Source: Hordeum vulgare subsp. vulgare
Taxonomy: Eukaryota > Streptophyta > Magnoliopsida > Poales > Poaceae
Reading direction: 5' to 3'
DNA length: 64,000 nucleotides
Assembly (NCBI RefSeq): GCF_904849725.1
Contig: NC_058520.1
Span: 399,107,993-399,171,992, forward strand
Below, in pieces: positions 11,280-22,019 of this stretch; position 1 is the first letter of the stretch, and every line of letters starts with the position of its first letter. Position numbers and translations under genes: made by a program. Below the pieces are notes generated by a model. That model searched no databases. It worked only from the letters and a program-made list of their open reading frames with translations, and had not been told where the DNA came from.

Positions 11280-12722
11280 TGTTGGGGCATAGTTTATGCC
11301 TAAGTAATTTTGGTGATTGATGACAGTACCATAAAGGACTAACTGTGTGTGTTAAGGTTTCACATAACACACGTCAACGACACAAGACGACTCCTCCTCA
11401 TTCATGGAACAGAAGCACGACGCTCTCTACGATTCTCTTTATTTGAGTCATAGAAAAGCCATACCATTAAGAGGGGATCCGTAGTGGAAAGGTTTGGGTG
11501 GAATCTATCTTTGCACGCGCACACTTCACATATTCTCCCTTCATCTTTGGAGCGCCCCCCGCCACTGTGTTTCTTTCCTCTTTGCAAATGGTCCCCCAGC
11601 GGTAGTACCACTGGAGCGCTAGCGGTAGTACCGCTGGCTGGCGGTAGTACCGCCCCTGGTCAGCGGTAGTACCGCTCCAGGAGCTTAGTACCGCCTGCCT
11701 AGCGGTTGTTCGTGGACGGACCTTTTTGCGAAGACTTTCTTGGCGGTGGTAGTGCTTTTGCACTACTAGGGGCCCAGCGGTAGTACCGCTGGGGCCAGCG
11801 GTAGTACCGCTGGGGCCAGCGGTAGTACCACTGCAACCAGCAGTAGTACCGCTAGTAAGCGGTAGTACCGCCCCTGGTCAGCGGTAGTACCGCTGGAGTG
11901 CCAGCGGTAGTACCGCTGCAGCTAGCGGTTGTACCGCTGGAGCTCGGGCAGAGAGTGAGAAAATGGTTGGATTTTCCCCCCACTATATAAAGGGTTCTTC
12001 TAGCTGTGGAACCTTACCTTTTACTCTCTCAAGCTCCATTGTTGCTCCCTAAGCTCAAAAGTGCCCGATCTCTCTCCCTAGCCAATCAAACTTGTTGATT
12101 CTTTAGGGATTGGTTGAGAAGGCCTAGATCCACACTTCCACCAAGAGAAAAGTTGATTCCCCCACCAATCCCTTGTGGATCTTGTTACTCTTGGGTGTTT
12201 GAGCATCCTAGACGGTTGAGGTCACCTCGAAGCCATATTCCATTGTGGTGAAGCTTCGTGGTATAGTTGGGAGCCTCCAAGCTTTGTGTGGAGTTTGCCC
12301 CAACCTTGTTTGTAAAGGTTCGGTCGCCGCCTTCAAGGGCACCTATAGTGGAATCACGGTACCTTGCATCGCGTGAGGGCGTGAGGAGAATACGGTGGCC
12401 TTAGTGGCTTTTTGGGGAGCATTGTGCCTCCACACCGCTCAACGGAGACGTACTTCCTGTCAAAGGGAAGGAACTTCGGTAACACATCCTCGTCTCCATC
12501 AGTTCCACTTGTGGTTATCTCTATCCTTTACTTTGTATTTGCTTATGCTCGTGACTATATCTTACTTGTCTTAATAGCTCTCGTTGTTAGCCTCTTGAGG
12601 GTTCATCTCATTGTCGTATTATTTGTGAACCCGTATGTTGTTTACCTTAACTTGCTAAGATTAATTAAAAAGTGGCCGTTGTCTATTCACCCCCCCTCTA
12701 GCCAACCATATCGATCCTTTCA
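11280..12722 (+). repeat. Element C 5' LTR
   Basis: Starts TGTTGGGGCATAG and ends CCTTTCA, then the PBS. It matches 22020-23465 throughout. TATA box CTATATAAAG at 11983-11992, downstream of the motif array. The region after it would form R and U5. A leucine/valine-rich reading frame at 12412-12825 is present in both LTRs and is not treated as a gene. Confidence 0.95.
11598..11942 (+). repeat. AGCGGTAGTACCGCT array in C 5' LTR
   Basis: About 12 copies in two blocks (11598-11703 and 11773-11942) around a 70-base spacer. The arms are perfect inverted repeats (AGCGGTA/TACCGCT) around a central G. The array ends about 40 bases before the TATA box. The 3' LTR has the same arrangement at 22338-22686 with its TATA at 22725-22734. 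Confidence 0.92.
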
Positions 12723-12724
12723 AT

Positions 12725-12737
12725 TGGTATCAGAGCC
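12725..12737 (+). other. C primer binding site (tRNA-iMet)
   Basis: TGGTATCAGAGCC two bases after the 5' LTR, the standard Copia initiator-tRNA-Met complement. Confidence 0.95.
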
Positions 12738-12773
12738 ACGTCTCTTTATTAAGGGTTTAACCACCCGAAGAGT

Positions 12774-15340
12774 ATGGAAGGCGAAGAGGGAATTAACCAT
12801 GGGCAACCCGAGGCCATGGACTTGACTTCGGTCACAAGGGACGACTTGAATACGGCTATGGCCGCTCTCAAGACGTCCTTGACGAACGAGGTCAAGACCA
12901 TGCTTAAAGAGTTAATTGAGGGATTTAAAAGTTCACCCGAACCGGCTATAGTGGTTAAACCCACCGTTTCCGATTCGGAGGCCAACTCCTCTAAGGAAGC
13001 GGCTAAAGGTATGCAACCTCCCTCATCTCACGAAAAGGATGGGACTGGAACATATGCCTCAGTTCCACCCCCCATGGTCTATGGAGGATCCGTTCCCGCA
13101 CCACGTCTTAATCATGTTGGTCCTCCTCCTAAGCTTGTGAAAGGTGACTTTGCTAACTGGGTATTTTCTATTAAGTCTCATTTGAATCACAGCTCAACAA
13201 ACTTGTGGAGAATCATCGAGCAAGGATATTATCCCCATGATCCAAGCAACCTCACTCCAAGAGAAGATGCAGACAATCAATACAATCACTCTGTTTGTTT
13301 ATTCTCTAGTCTGTAGTGCCACCTGAAGATCTTCCTCACTTGCGTCCCTTCACTTTGGCCAAGGATTTTTGGGAGCATATTATGGTGTTGTACAAGGGAA
13401 GCTCAAGCATTCAACGATCCAACTATTAAGTGATACTTGATAGGGCCGATGAGTTTGTGATGAAGGAAGACGAGGACCCTCGTGATCTCTATCGGAGGGT
13501 GACTGCTATTGTTGTGGCACTCAAGGATCATGGGAGCAAGGATGTGGATGACACATGGGTCAAGCGCAAGTTCCTTAAAGCCATCATGCCTTTCAACAAA
13601 GCCATGTCATCAGTCATTCGTCAGCGGCCACTCTTCCACTCCTTGTCTTCCAGTGAGGTGTTGGATGAATTCATTGCAATGTCAATCATGAACGAAACAA
13701 CCGACAATGCACTTGCTCGTGTTCGATCAAAGACAACTTCACCCAACCTTGCATTGAAAGCAAAAGCAATGCTTGAATAAGAAGAAGAAGATGAGGAAGA
13801 GGAGGGCTGCCCTGAGGACACAAAGTATGCCTATCATGAGCACATGGCTCTTGCATCAAGGAAATTCTGGGGCAACAAGAGGAAATCAAGACCCACCTTC
13901 ACCAAGAACAACTTGAGCGGATTCAAACCCAAACAACGAGTAAGGACATGTTATAACTGTGGTAACGTGAGTAACTTCGTGGCCGAATGTCCCTATGAGA
14001 AAAGGGAAGACAACGGAGGCAAGCTCATTCGCAAAGACAAAACCAAATCATTTCCAATCAAGAACAACTTTGTGAAGAAACCTCACCCAAAAGGGATGGT
14101 GGCCCTTGAAGAGTATCCTTCCGATGATGATGGTGATGATGATGATACAGTGGCAACGACAACTATTGCTATTGCCACTACCTCTCCTCAGAAGGTGTCG
14201 CTCTTCAACGCCCCCAACGAGAACCACATCACCAAGTGCCTCATGGCAAAAGGTATCAATCAGGTAACTCCCATCATTAAGACCAACATTGCTTCTGCTC
14301 CTTCATTGTTAAATTGTGTTGAAGATAGTGATGTTGGGGAACTTAATGAGCATGATCTTGACAAGTTTCTGTGCACTATTAAGGGAGAATCCAAGAAGCA
14401 CTTTGTTGCTCTCTTGGAACAACTGGGTGAGGCCACTGACCTCATTGAGTCTCATGAGGAGACCATCTCCGAGCTTCAGGGACACAGTCGTGACTATGCC
14501 GATGAAATTGCCGAATTATCTAATGCTCTAGAATATGAGTGCACTCTTCGTTTGGTTCTTGAGGAGTCATATAACGATGACTGCGCTAAAATGCAAAAGA
14601 AACTAGATCATGATGTTGTTCTTACTCGTATGCTTAAGTCTGAACAGTATGCTCTTGGGGTTGGCCATGATAGACTCAAAGAGGAGTTTGACACACTTGA
14701 CAAGGCCCACAAGGTCTTGAAAGGTGCTCATTTCTCTCTGAAAGAGTCTCATGATCAACTCCAAGCAAATCTTACTAAGGAGATCTCTACGTGCCCTCCC
14801 TTTGTGTTAATTGATAATGCTTGTGCAACTAACCCCTGTTGTGAGCATGTACATCTTGTGGAGGAAAATGCCAAGTTAAAGGAGAAACTTGAGAAGGGCC
14901 TTGTGGCATGCATACAAGGTGAGAAGAGTCTGAACGACCTATTGAGCACTCAAAAGGGTGTTGTAGGAAAGGAGGGACTTGGACTTACCTCCAAGTCAAA
15001 AGGTAAAAGAAGGAACAGGAACAAACGATCTCCCACCCTCATGGACATCTTTGTCAAAGAGGGTGAGGGGACTCAGAAGGTGAACAGGAACAAGGTGGAC
15101 TATGGAAACCTCAAGAAGGGCAAAACCATTCCTACTAACACAGCCGGCAAATTAAATTCTTCTTATGTCTTATGTTGTGCTAGTGATGGGCATGTTTATG
15201 CCAGATTTGTTGGTTCCTACGATGAGGATATTGAATGGGCTATCTGGGTTCCTAAGACCCTTGTCTCTAACATGAAAGGACCCATTAAAAATGGGTACCT
15301 AAAACCAAGCCTTGATCTATTGCAGGAGTTTGCTTCCGGT
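12774..15340 (+). pseudogene. Element C gag (broken)
   Basis: The ATG at 12774 follows the PBS closely. The first 180 codons end at 13316 after a frameshift; the frame used from 13430 onward runs through an in-frame TAA at 13778 into the long open stretch 13844-15934. Features: N-terminal Gag with GDFANWVFSIKSHL, UBN2-like core (DEFVMKEDEDPRDLYRRV), zinc knuckle at about 13950 (CYNCGNVSNFVAEC, the usual His replaced by Asn), an acidic stretch (EEYPSDDDGDDDD), then about 250 residues of predicted coiled coil, and the tail AIWVPKTL just before protease. The long coiled-coil Gag extension is typical of Sirevirus-type elements. Confidence 0.85.
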
Positions 15341-17134
15341 GGGGTGTCATGGTTGCTCGATAGTGGAGCAACAAATCATATGACCGGAAGCAAGGACTTA
15401 GTGGTGGATGTGCATCCTTCTCCATCTATGCCCACCCATGTCCAATTCGCCGATGCATCCTCTTCAAAGGTATTGGGATTTGGTAAGGTGGTCATCTCTC
15501 AAGATTTATCTATTGAGAAGGTCATGCTTGTTGAGTCACTTGCCTACAATTTACTTTCGGTTCGGCAACTCGCAATTATGGGTTTTTCCACATTATTTAA
15601 TCTTGATACTGTGGTCCTCCTGAGGAGCAAGACTCTTAAAGTAGCCTATGTTGGACATGTCGAAAATGGTCTTTATGTGGTGAACTTCTCAAAGCGACCC
15701 ACTAAGACTGCGACATGTTTAATGGCTAAAGTTGATGTGGGCTGGCTTTGGCATCGCTGTTTAGCTCATGTCAATATGAGATCTTTGCAAAGTCTTTTGA
15801 CAGGGGACCATATTCGTGGACTAACAAATGTGAGCTTTGCTAAAGATCGTGTTTGCAGTGCCTGCATTGAAGGAAAGATTCATGAAACGGCTCATCGTCC
15901 AACGACTCTTATCTACACTAAGAGGCCATTGTAACTTCTCCATATGGATCTGTTTGGTCCTCCATCATTTGATAGTCTTGGAGGCAGAAAGTATTGCTTA
16001 GTGATTGTTGACGACTACTCAAGATATACCTGGGTATATTTCTTTAAAAAGAAGAGTGAAACTCAACAAACGGTCATCAACTTTGCTAATGAAGCACAAT
16101 GTCAACATGAAGCAAAGATCTTGATGATTAGAAGTGACAACGACACCGAGTTCAAGAACTACACCTTAGATGAGTTTCTAGGTGATGAGTGAATAAAACA
16201 CCAATATTCTGCACCATATACCCCTCAACAAAACGGCGTGGCAGAAAGGAAGAACCGGACCTTGATAGACGCTGCAAGGACAATGATGGCAGAATTCAAA
16301 TCCCCATATAACTTCTGGGCAGAGGCCATCAACACAGCATGTCATGCATCCAATCGGCTCTACATCCGCAAAGGATTGAACAAGACTCCGTATGAGATTC
16401 TAACTGGAAACAAACCCAATCTCAAGTACTTCCGGGTATTCGGTTGTAAGTGTTTCATTCTCAAGAAAGGTGCACGGTTAGCTAAATTTGATTCTAGAGC
16501 ACATGAGGGTATATTTGTTGGTTATGCTACAAACTCTCATGCTTACCGTGTCCTCAACAAGTCCACCAGACTAATTGAGGAGACTTGTAACATAGAGTTT
16601 GATGAAAATAATGGCTCCCAAGTGGAGCAAAGTGGTCTTTGTGATGTAGGTGATGAAATTCCTCCCCAAGCTATAAGAAGAATGGGGATAGGTCAAATAC
16701 TCCCCATTGAGGAACCCCTTATGGCCGAAGGAGAAGGACAATGCTCTACTCAAGTGGAGCCATCACCTCCACAAGCCCCACACGCTTCCGATGAACAAAG
16801 AGAAGACTCTCAACAAAATAAACAAGCTCAAGGTCAAAATAAATTGCCCAACAATGATGATGTGTCTCAGGATATTCAAGCACTACCCCAAGACTCCGAA
16901 CCTACTCATGATCAAGATCAAGTGCAACCCCGAGATCCAGACCAAGTAGAAGCACAAGATCGAGATCAAGAGCAACCACAAATACAAGAACAAACTAGTG
17001 AGCCTGCTCAAGTCAAAGGACAAGATGATCAGGAGACTGTCTCACAATTCCCTTCTGGAGCACCAACAACCGGCTCAAGACGCAAGGGCAAGCAAAGTAA
17101 ACAAGTCAATGCTCCCCCTTTATCTAATGAATAA
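15341..17134 (+). pseudogene. Element C protease and integrase (broken)
   Basis: The aspartic protease site WLLDSGATNHMTG starts at about 15349. The gag-pre-integrase zinc-binding motif follows (LWHRCLAHVNM near 15748, then CSACIEGK). The integrase core reads DLFGPPSFDSLGGRKYCLVIVDDYSRYTW in two stretches from 15944; the second Asp is in MIRSDNDTEF and the Glu in NGVAERKNRT. In-frame stops lie at 15932 (TAA) and 16190 (TGA). A Gln/Asp-rich linker occupies 16700-17130. The domain order protease-integrase-RT is the Copia order. Confidence 0.9.
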
Positions 17135-18822
17135 CTCTTGGGGCGTCGAGCAACCAAAATTGCGAACAAGCTGAGAGTCAAGTCACATCTTATGAAGAAT
17201 GTACTTGGCAGTTTAAAAAGGGGAGTATCACCCGTCAACAGATTTGGAATTATTGTGAGAATCACGCGTTTGTCTCGTATTGTGAACCTCAACAGGTACA
17301 GGAAGCGCTCGATGATGAGGATTGGCTTATGGCCATGCACGAAGAACTTAACAACTTCGAGCGCAACCAAGTCTAGGATTTAGTGCCTAGGCCAACGGAG
17401 GAACATAATGTCATCGGAACCAAATGGATATTCAAGAACAAGCAAGATGCCAATGGGATTGTGATTTGAAACAAGGCAAGATTGGTGGCTAAAGGCTACT
17501 CCCAAGTCGAGGGTATCGACTACGGTGAAACCTTTGCCCCTGTTGCTCGTCTAGAATCTATTCGCATGTTGCTTACATTTGCTTCTCATCATAACTTCAA
17601 ATTACAACAAATGGATGTGAAAAGTGCCTTTCTTAATGGTCCTTTGAATGAGTTGGTCTATGTCAAACAACCCCCGGGATTCGAACATCCCAAGCTCCCC
17701 AATCATGTGTACAAACTTAATAAGGCACTCTATGGCCTTAAACAAGCCCCACGCGCGTGGTATGAGTATCTTACTGAGTTGTTACAAGATCGTGGGTTTG
17801 AAATTGGGAAGATAGATCCCACTCTTTTTACTAAGAGGGTTAAACGGGATTTGTTCATATGCCAACTATATGTTGATGATATTATCTTTGGCTCTCCTAA
17901 CATTTCCTTCAATGAAGAATTTGCTGCACTAATGACTGAGAAGTTTGAGATGTCCATGATGGGAGAGTTGAAGTTCTTCCTCGGGTTCGAGATTAAACAA
18001 GGTCTAGAAGGGACATTCATCAAACAAGCCAAGTACACTCAAGACATGCTCAAATGGTTCGAGCTCGAAGATGTCAAACCGGTCAAGTTCCCCATGCCAA
18101 CAGGATGCAAGCTTGATAGTGATCCCAATGGTAAAGCAGTGGATCAAAAGGTATATCGCTCCATGATTGGATCCCTCCTTTACCTTTGTGCATCTAGACC
18201 GGATATTATGTTGAGTGTAGGGATATGTGCATGGTTTCAATCCGCACCAAAAGAAAGCCATTACATGGCTGTTAAGCGAATCTTTCGATATTTGGCTCAT
18301 ACCCCAAACTTTGGCCTTTGGTATCCCAAAGGAGCGAACTTTAATCTAGTTGGCTATTCTGACTCAGATTGGGCAGGAGATTGTGTGGAGAGGAAGTCAA
18401 CGTCTGGAGGATGCCAATTCCATGGTCGCTCATTGGTAAGTTGGTCGTCAAAGAAGCAGAATTGCGTCTCTTTACCATCCACCGAAGCTGAGTATGTGTC
18501 AGCTACAAGTTGTTGTGCATAATTGCTATGGATGAGGCAAACTTTAAAGGATTATGGTGTCACTTATGACAAAGTGCCTCTTCTATGTGACAATCAAAGT
18601 GCTATCAAGATTTCCCTCAACCCAGTGCAACATAGCAAAACCAAACATATTGATATTCGTCATCTCTTCATTCGTGAACATATCAAGCTAGGTGATATTG
18701 AGGTTCACTTCATCCACACTGAAGAGCAACTTGCAGATATTTTCACTAAGCCTCTAGATGAAGCAAGGTTCCGGGAGTTAAGGCATGAGCTAAATATCAT
18801 TGATTCAAGTAATGTGGATTGA
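17135..18822 (+). pseudogene. Element C reverse transcriptase and RNase H (broken)
   Basis: A frameshift lies between 17135 and about 17300. RT then runs through KWIFKNK, the stretch [31 protein letters not shown], and the intact catalytic motif YVDDIIFGS near 17868. RNase H carries [19 protein letters not shown] and the C-terminal QLADIFTKPL. Stops lie at about 17374 (TAG where Trp is usual), 17467 (TGA where Arg is usual) and 18520 (TAA where Gln is usual), all explainable by C-to-T deamination on one strand. The end at 18822 (SSNVD) is the usual Copia pol end. Confidence 0.92.
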
Positions 18823-18882
18823 AACTAGGCATGTTGCACTTCACTTTGCATTCCATCTTGGTCTAGATGTAGGCATGGACAT

Positions 18883-18890
18883 AGGGGGAG
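18883..18890 (+). other. C internal polypurine tract
   Basis: AGGGGGAG followed by TGTTGTTCTC, 61 bases after the pol stop. It resembles the true PPT-LTR junction of the same element (AGGGGGAGAT|TGTTGGGG-like). It lies about 3.1 kb before the real 3' LTR. Confidence 0.65.
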
Positions 18891-19533
18891 TGTTGTTCTC
18901 TCAATGAACTTTCCCTCCCCCATTATGCATAAATCAATCTAGTCTTTCACTTTAGCCATTGTCAAATGGCACTTGTGCTTCAAAGACGAGCATTGGTCAT
19001 GAATCCAAGGATAATTCTTCGCGGTGTCATACCATTGTCTCAAACATAGGTGGCCTCGGCCATCGCCCCTCCCACCTTTCTTTTGTATAGAAGAAAGGAT
19101 ATACAATGACAAGTCAGTACATTTTTTCTAGGTGCTATCTCTTTTTACTTACTTGTCATTTTCCCAAGTTCTTCTCTTATCCTAGGCCACGTTATGACAT
19201 TTGCAGCAGTACTACCGCCAGGGGTAGTGGTACTACCGCCAGGACCCCAGCGGTACTACCGCTAGGGGTAGCGGTACTACCGCCAGGACCCCAGCGGTAC
19301 TACCGCTAGGTATGGCGGTACTACCGCCAGGATTCCCATCTAACACGACCTGCTAGGAAATTTTTAGGGCTGTCTCAAGGGGGAGCGGTACTACCGCCAT
19401 GGGGAGCGGTACTACCGCCAGGACACCCAGCGGTACTACCGCTGCATCCAGCGGTGCTACCGCCAGGCAGCGGTACTACCGCTAGGTCCTCAGCGGTACT
19501 ACCGCTGGCCCGTACCCCTTGGGCTATATAAAG
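18891..19533 (+). promoter_or_regulatory. C internal U3-like promoter module
   Basis: From the internal PPT to a TATA box CTATATAAAG (19524-19533), identical to the LTR's own TATA decamer. Between 19206 and 19508 are about 12 copies of AGCGGTACTACCGCT or near variants. The distance from PPT end to TATA is about 633 bases; from LTR start to LTR TATA it is 703. The stretch 18891-19205 has no other recognised content. Confidence 0.65.
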
Positions 19534-19698
19534 GAGGGGGAGCCCGTTTTTCTGAGGCTCTTTCTTCTTCCTCGCGGCTCCTCCCTCCCCTAGCCCGAAA
19601 TCTCCCTGGTTTGATCTCATTTCGTGGAGCTTCTTCTCTCCGTTGGATTGGAGGGGTTGCTCCACTTCTCCTTCCTCCTCCAAGGGCCATGAATCACG

Positions 19699-20342
19699 GT
19701 AAAGCTCCTCCCCTTCTTCTATTGGTTGATGTTCTTGTTCTAGGGCTAGGAGCATTGGGGGATTGGATCCATGTCTTTAATCTTGTGCCCTGTTCTTGGA
19801 TGGCATGAAGGAGATATTTGAGGGGAGTATAGGCCCGATGGATCCTTGCTGATTATTTTGCCATGCCCTAGGACTTACTTGTTTTAGATCTAGCACTTGA
19901 ACTATGTTTGGATTAGATGTACAACTTGCTCTCTCTTGCCTAGGCATATTCTTATTTCGGTGATTCCTGTGATCCTCTTGTGAGTAGGGCTGTGGTGGAG
20001 TTCTTAGTGTTCATATACAGCCTATGCCCCTCGTAAAAATCATGTAGCCCTATGCATGAGGTCTATTTTTATCTGTCAGATCTGAAAGTCAAACCCCAGC
20101 GGTACTACCGCCATGGGTAGCGGTACTACCGCTAGGACCCCCAGCGGTAGTACCGCCAGGGGTAGCGGTATTACCGCTAGGACCCCAGCGGTACTACCGC
20201 CAGGGGTAGCGGTACTACCGCTGGGAGGATTCACTGTGCATTTTTTTTGTGCTTGGCAATGAGTGTTTATTTTTCTGATTTTTCTAGTTCATTGCCTTGA
20301 CTCTTTTTGTCGCTTCTTTTCGCTGTGTGTTTTGTGTCACAG
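19699..20342 (+). other. Predicted intron in the C extra ORF
   Basis: Donor CACG|GTAAAG at 19698/19699 and acceptor TGTGTCACAG|GTGG at 20342/20343 after a T-rich tract. The 644-base span joins the ATG exon and the long frame without changing phase. It contains the second motif array. Confidence 0.65.
20097..20226 (+). repeat. AGCGGTACTACCGCT array inside the C intron
   Basis: Six close-packed copies, alternating CAGCGG and TAGCGG left flanks. Five have C or T at the centre and one has G. Confidence 0.9.
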
Positions 20343-22005
20343 GTGGTTCTCGCCGTTCGAACCCCCCACGGGACACACAGTCAAAGCACTATCGCAACCC
20401 AGAAGCTCCAGAGGGGTCTGCCACTTCAGGTCTGCAACCCAAAAAGCAGTCCTTCAAGAAGACCGCGCACAAGGATAAGGGGATCAATGTCCGAACAATG
20501 CCCCCCAAGGAATTTCTGCAGTTTCGCACTCAGAACCATTATCTCAAAGAGAAGGCTGTGATCAAGAATGTTGACCATGTTTGGGCAAAGGATCAGTGCA
20601 GGATCTACCGTGATATTGTCATGCAATTCAAGAAGAACTATGTCCCCGTTCAGTGGATTGACCTAGCTCATCTTCAGTGGAACCTGGACTATTTTGGTGA
20701 TGCCCTCTCTCTGATTGACAAACTGGGCATCAAGGACATCATCACTTTCAAAACAGATTTTGACCCCACTGCTGTTGCTCAGTTCTATGTCACGGTCCAC
20801 TTCTCTCCTGATGAAGAGCGCTCTATGATATGGATGACTGGGACTCAGAATATGACCGGTACCTGGCGTGAATTCATGACATTCCTCAAGGTTGACTTCT
20901 AGGGAGCTGACACTCCACTTGGGTCACGTCCTCATGCTGCAGCCCCCACCGATAGGCCCCCCGCAAAGGACAGATTGCAGCAACTCTATGTGAGGAAGGG
21001 TGTGCTCCCCAAGCATCTGGACATCATGCATCGGATCCTTCGCAACACCCTATTCCCTCGCATTGGTAACTTCGACGAGGTTCATGGTTCTTTGGCTGAG
21101 ATGATGCTGCTTTGTGAGGAGGCTATGACTAAGGAGTCTGCCCCTCTTGATATTTCTGATGTGATGTTCACGGAGCTCTGGAACTGCATCATCATGCGTA
21201 AGGTTCCCATCTACGGGCCCTATCTGTTCGCTTATATTTGTCAGAAGTGGCAAGATACTTTTCCGGAGGAGGTGCTCTACGCTCAGTCTGACTACATTGT
21301 GCACGACCCAATCAAGCTTCGCGTCAGGGATAAATGGGCCAACCCGTCAACTTCCTCTCAGCACATGGATACTGACACAGAGACTACTGCTGACAGAGGA
21401 ACCGCCTCTCAGTCCCGCTCTTCTGCCATGCCATCTTGGGCCATCAAACTGCAGGATAAGATGAAGACTCTATTCTGTATGCAGGCTAAGGGCCAGTACC
21501 AGACGCACGTGGCTCAGAAGGAGAGCCGCCAGAGGCACAAGCGTGTTCTCAGGACTCTTGATGTGGACATCTCCAGCGGATCAGAGGACGACATCACTCC
21601 AGAGGCTGCTTGGATGCAGGCTCAAGGTTACCAGTGGTCTGGCGATGAGGAGGCAGAGGAGGAGCAGGACGATCAGGAGGGTACCGACGAGTCTGGCGAT
21701 GCTGAGGATGAGGAGTAACCACCTGTGGCGTCAGGTGTACCCCTTTTTGGTGTCTTGTGCCAAAGGGGGAGAGAGTCTAGGAGCTGGATTTGCTTTCATA
21801 GTCGAACTTTGTTTTGCTTTGCTTTCTTTCGTGGTTTGCTTCGAACTTGGTTTGCTTCTAGTTTGCTATCATTTGTAAGACATGAACTTATGTGAGATTT
21901 ATTTCCATCATATGCTGTGAGTCATATGCCCGTATTGTCATATATCTCTATCTTTTTGTTCTCATATTATTCTCTGTGCAAATCCGGTATTGTCATCAAT
22001 CCACC

Positions 22006-22019
22006 AAAAAGGGGGAGAT
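22006..22019 (+). other. C 3' polypurine tract
   Basis: AAAAAGGGGGAGAT immediately before the 3' LTR. Confidence 0.95.

Larger units (their letters stand above)
19689..21718 (+). pseudogene. Element C extra ORF ('env-like' position), spliced, one stop
   Basis: There is no ATG at the front of the open frame 20297-21718. An ATG at 19689, about 165 bases after the TATA box, gives a 10-base coding exon ending at donor 19698|19699; splicing to 20343 enters the long frame in phase. One in-frame TAG at 20900-20902 is the only break. The protein is about 460 residues: basic N-terminus, central domain shared with B and X (DLAHLQWNLDYFG, AVAQFYVTVHF), a helical stretch (YLFAYICQKWQDTF), a basic segment, and an acidic tail (EEAEEEQDDQEG). 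No clear signal peptide or membrane helix. Function unknown; it resembles proteins named 'putative plant transposon protein'. Confidence 0.75.

Noticed and set aside
11598..11942. Regular short repeats that could suggest a CRISPR array
   Set aside because: Repeats are palindromic, variable, with irregular spacers, and are duplicated in both LTRs of a plant retrotransposon.
12412..12825. Hydrophobic 137-codon frame, also present at 22987-23529
   Set aside because: It lies in the R/U5 part of the C LTR in both copies and runs past the LTR end into the PBS. No family recognised and no reason to expect translation.
20297..20344. Start of the C extra ORF at 20297
   Set aside because: The codon there is TTG, and the stretch 20297-20342 looks like a T-rich intron end with an acceptor. 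The ATG at 19689 with splicing explains the frame better.
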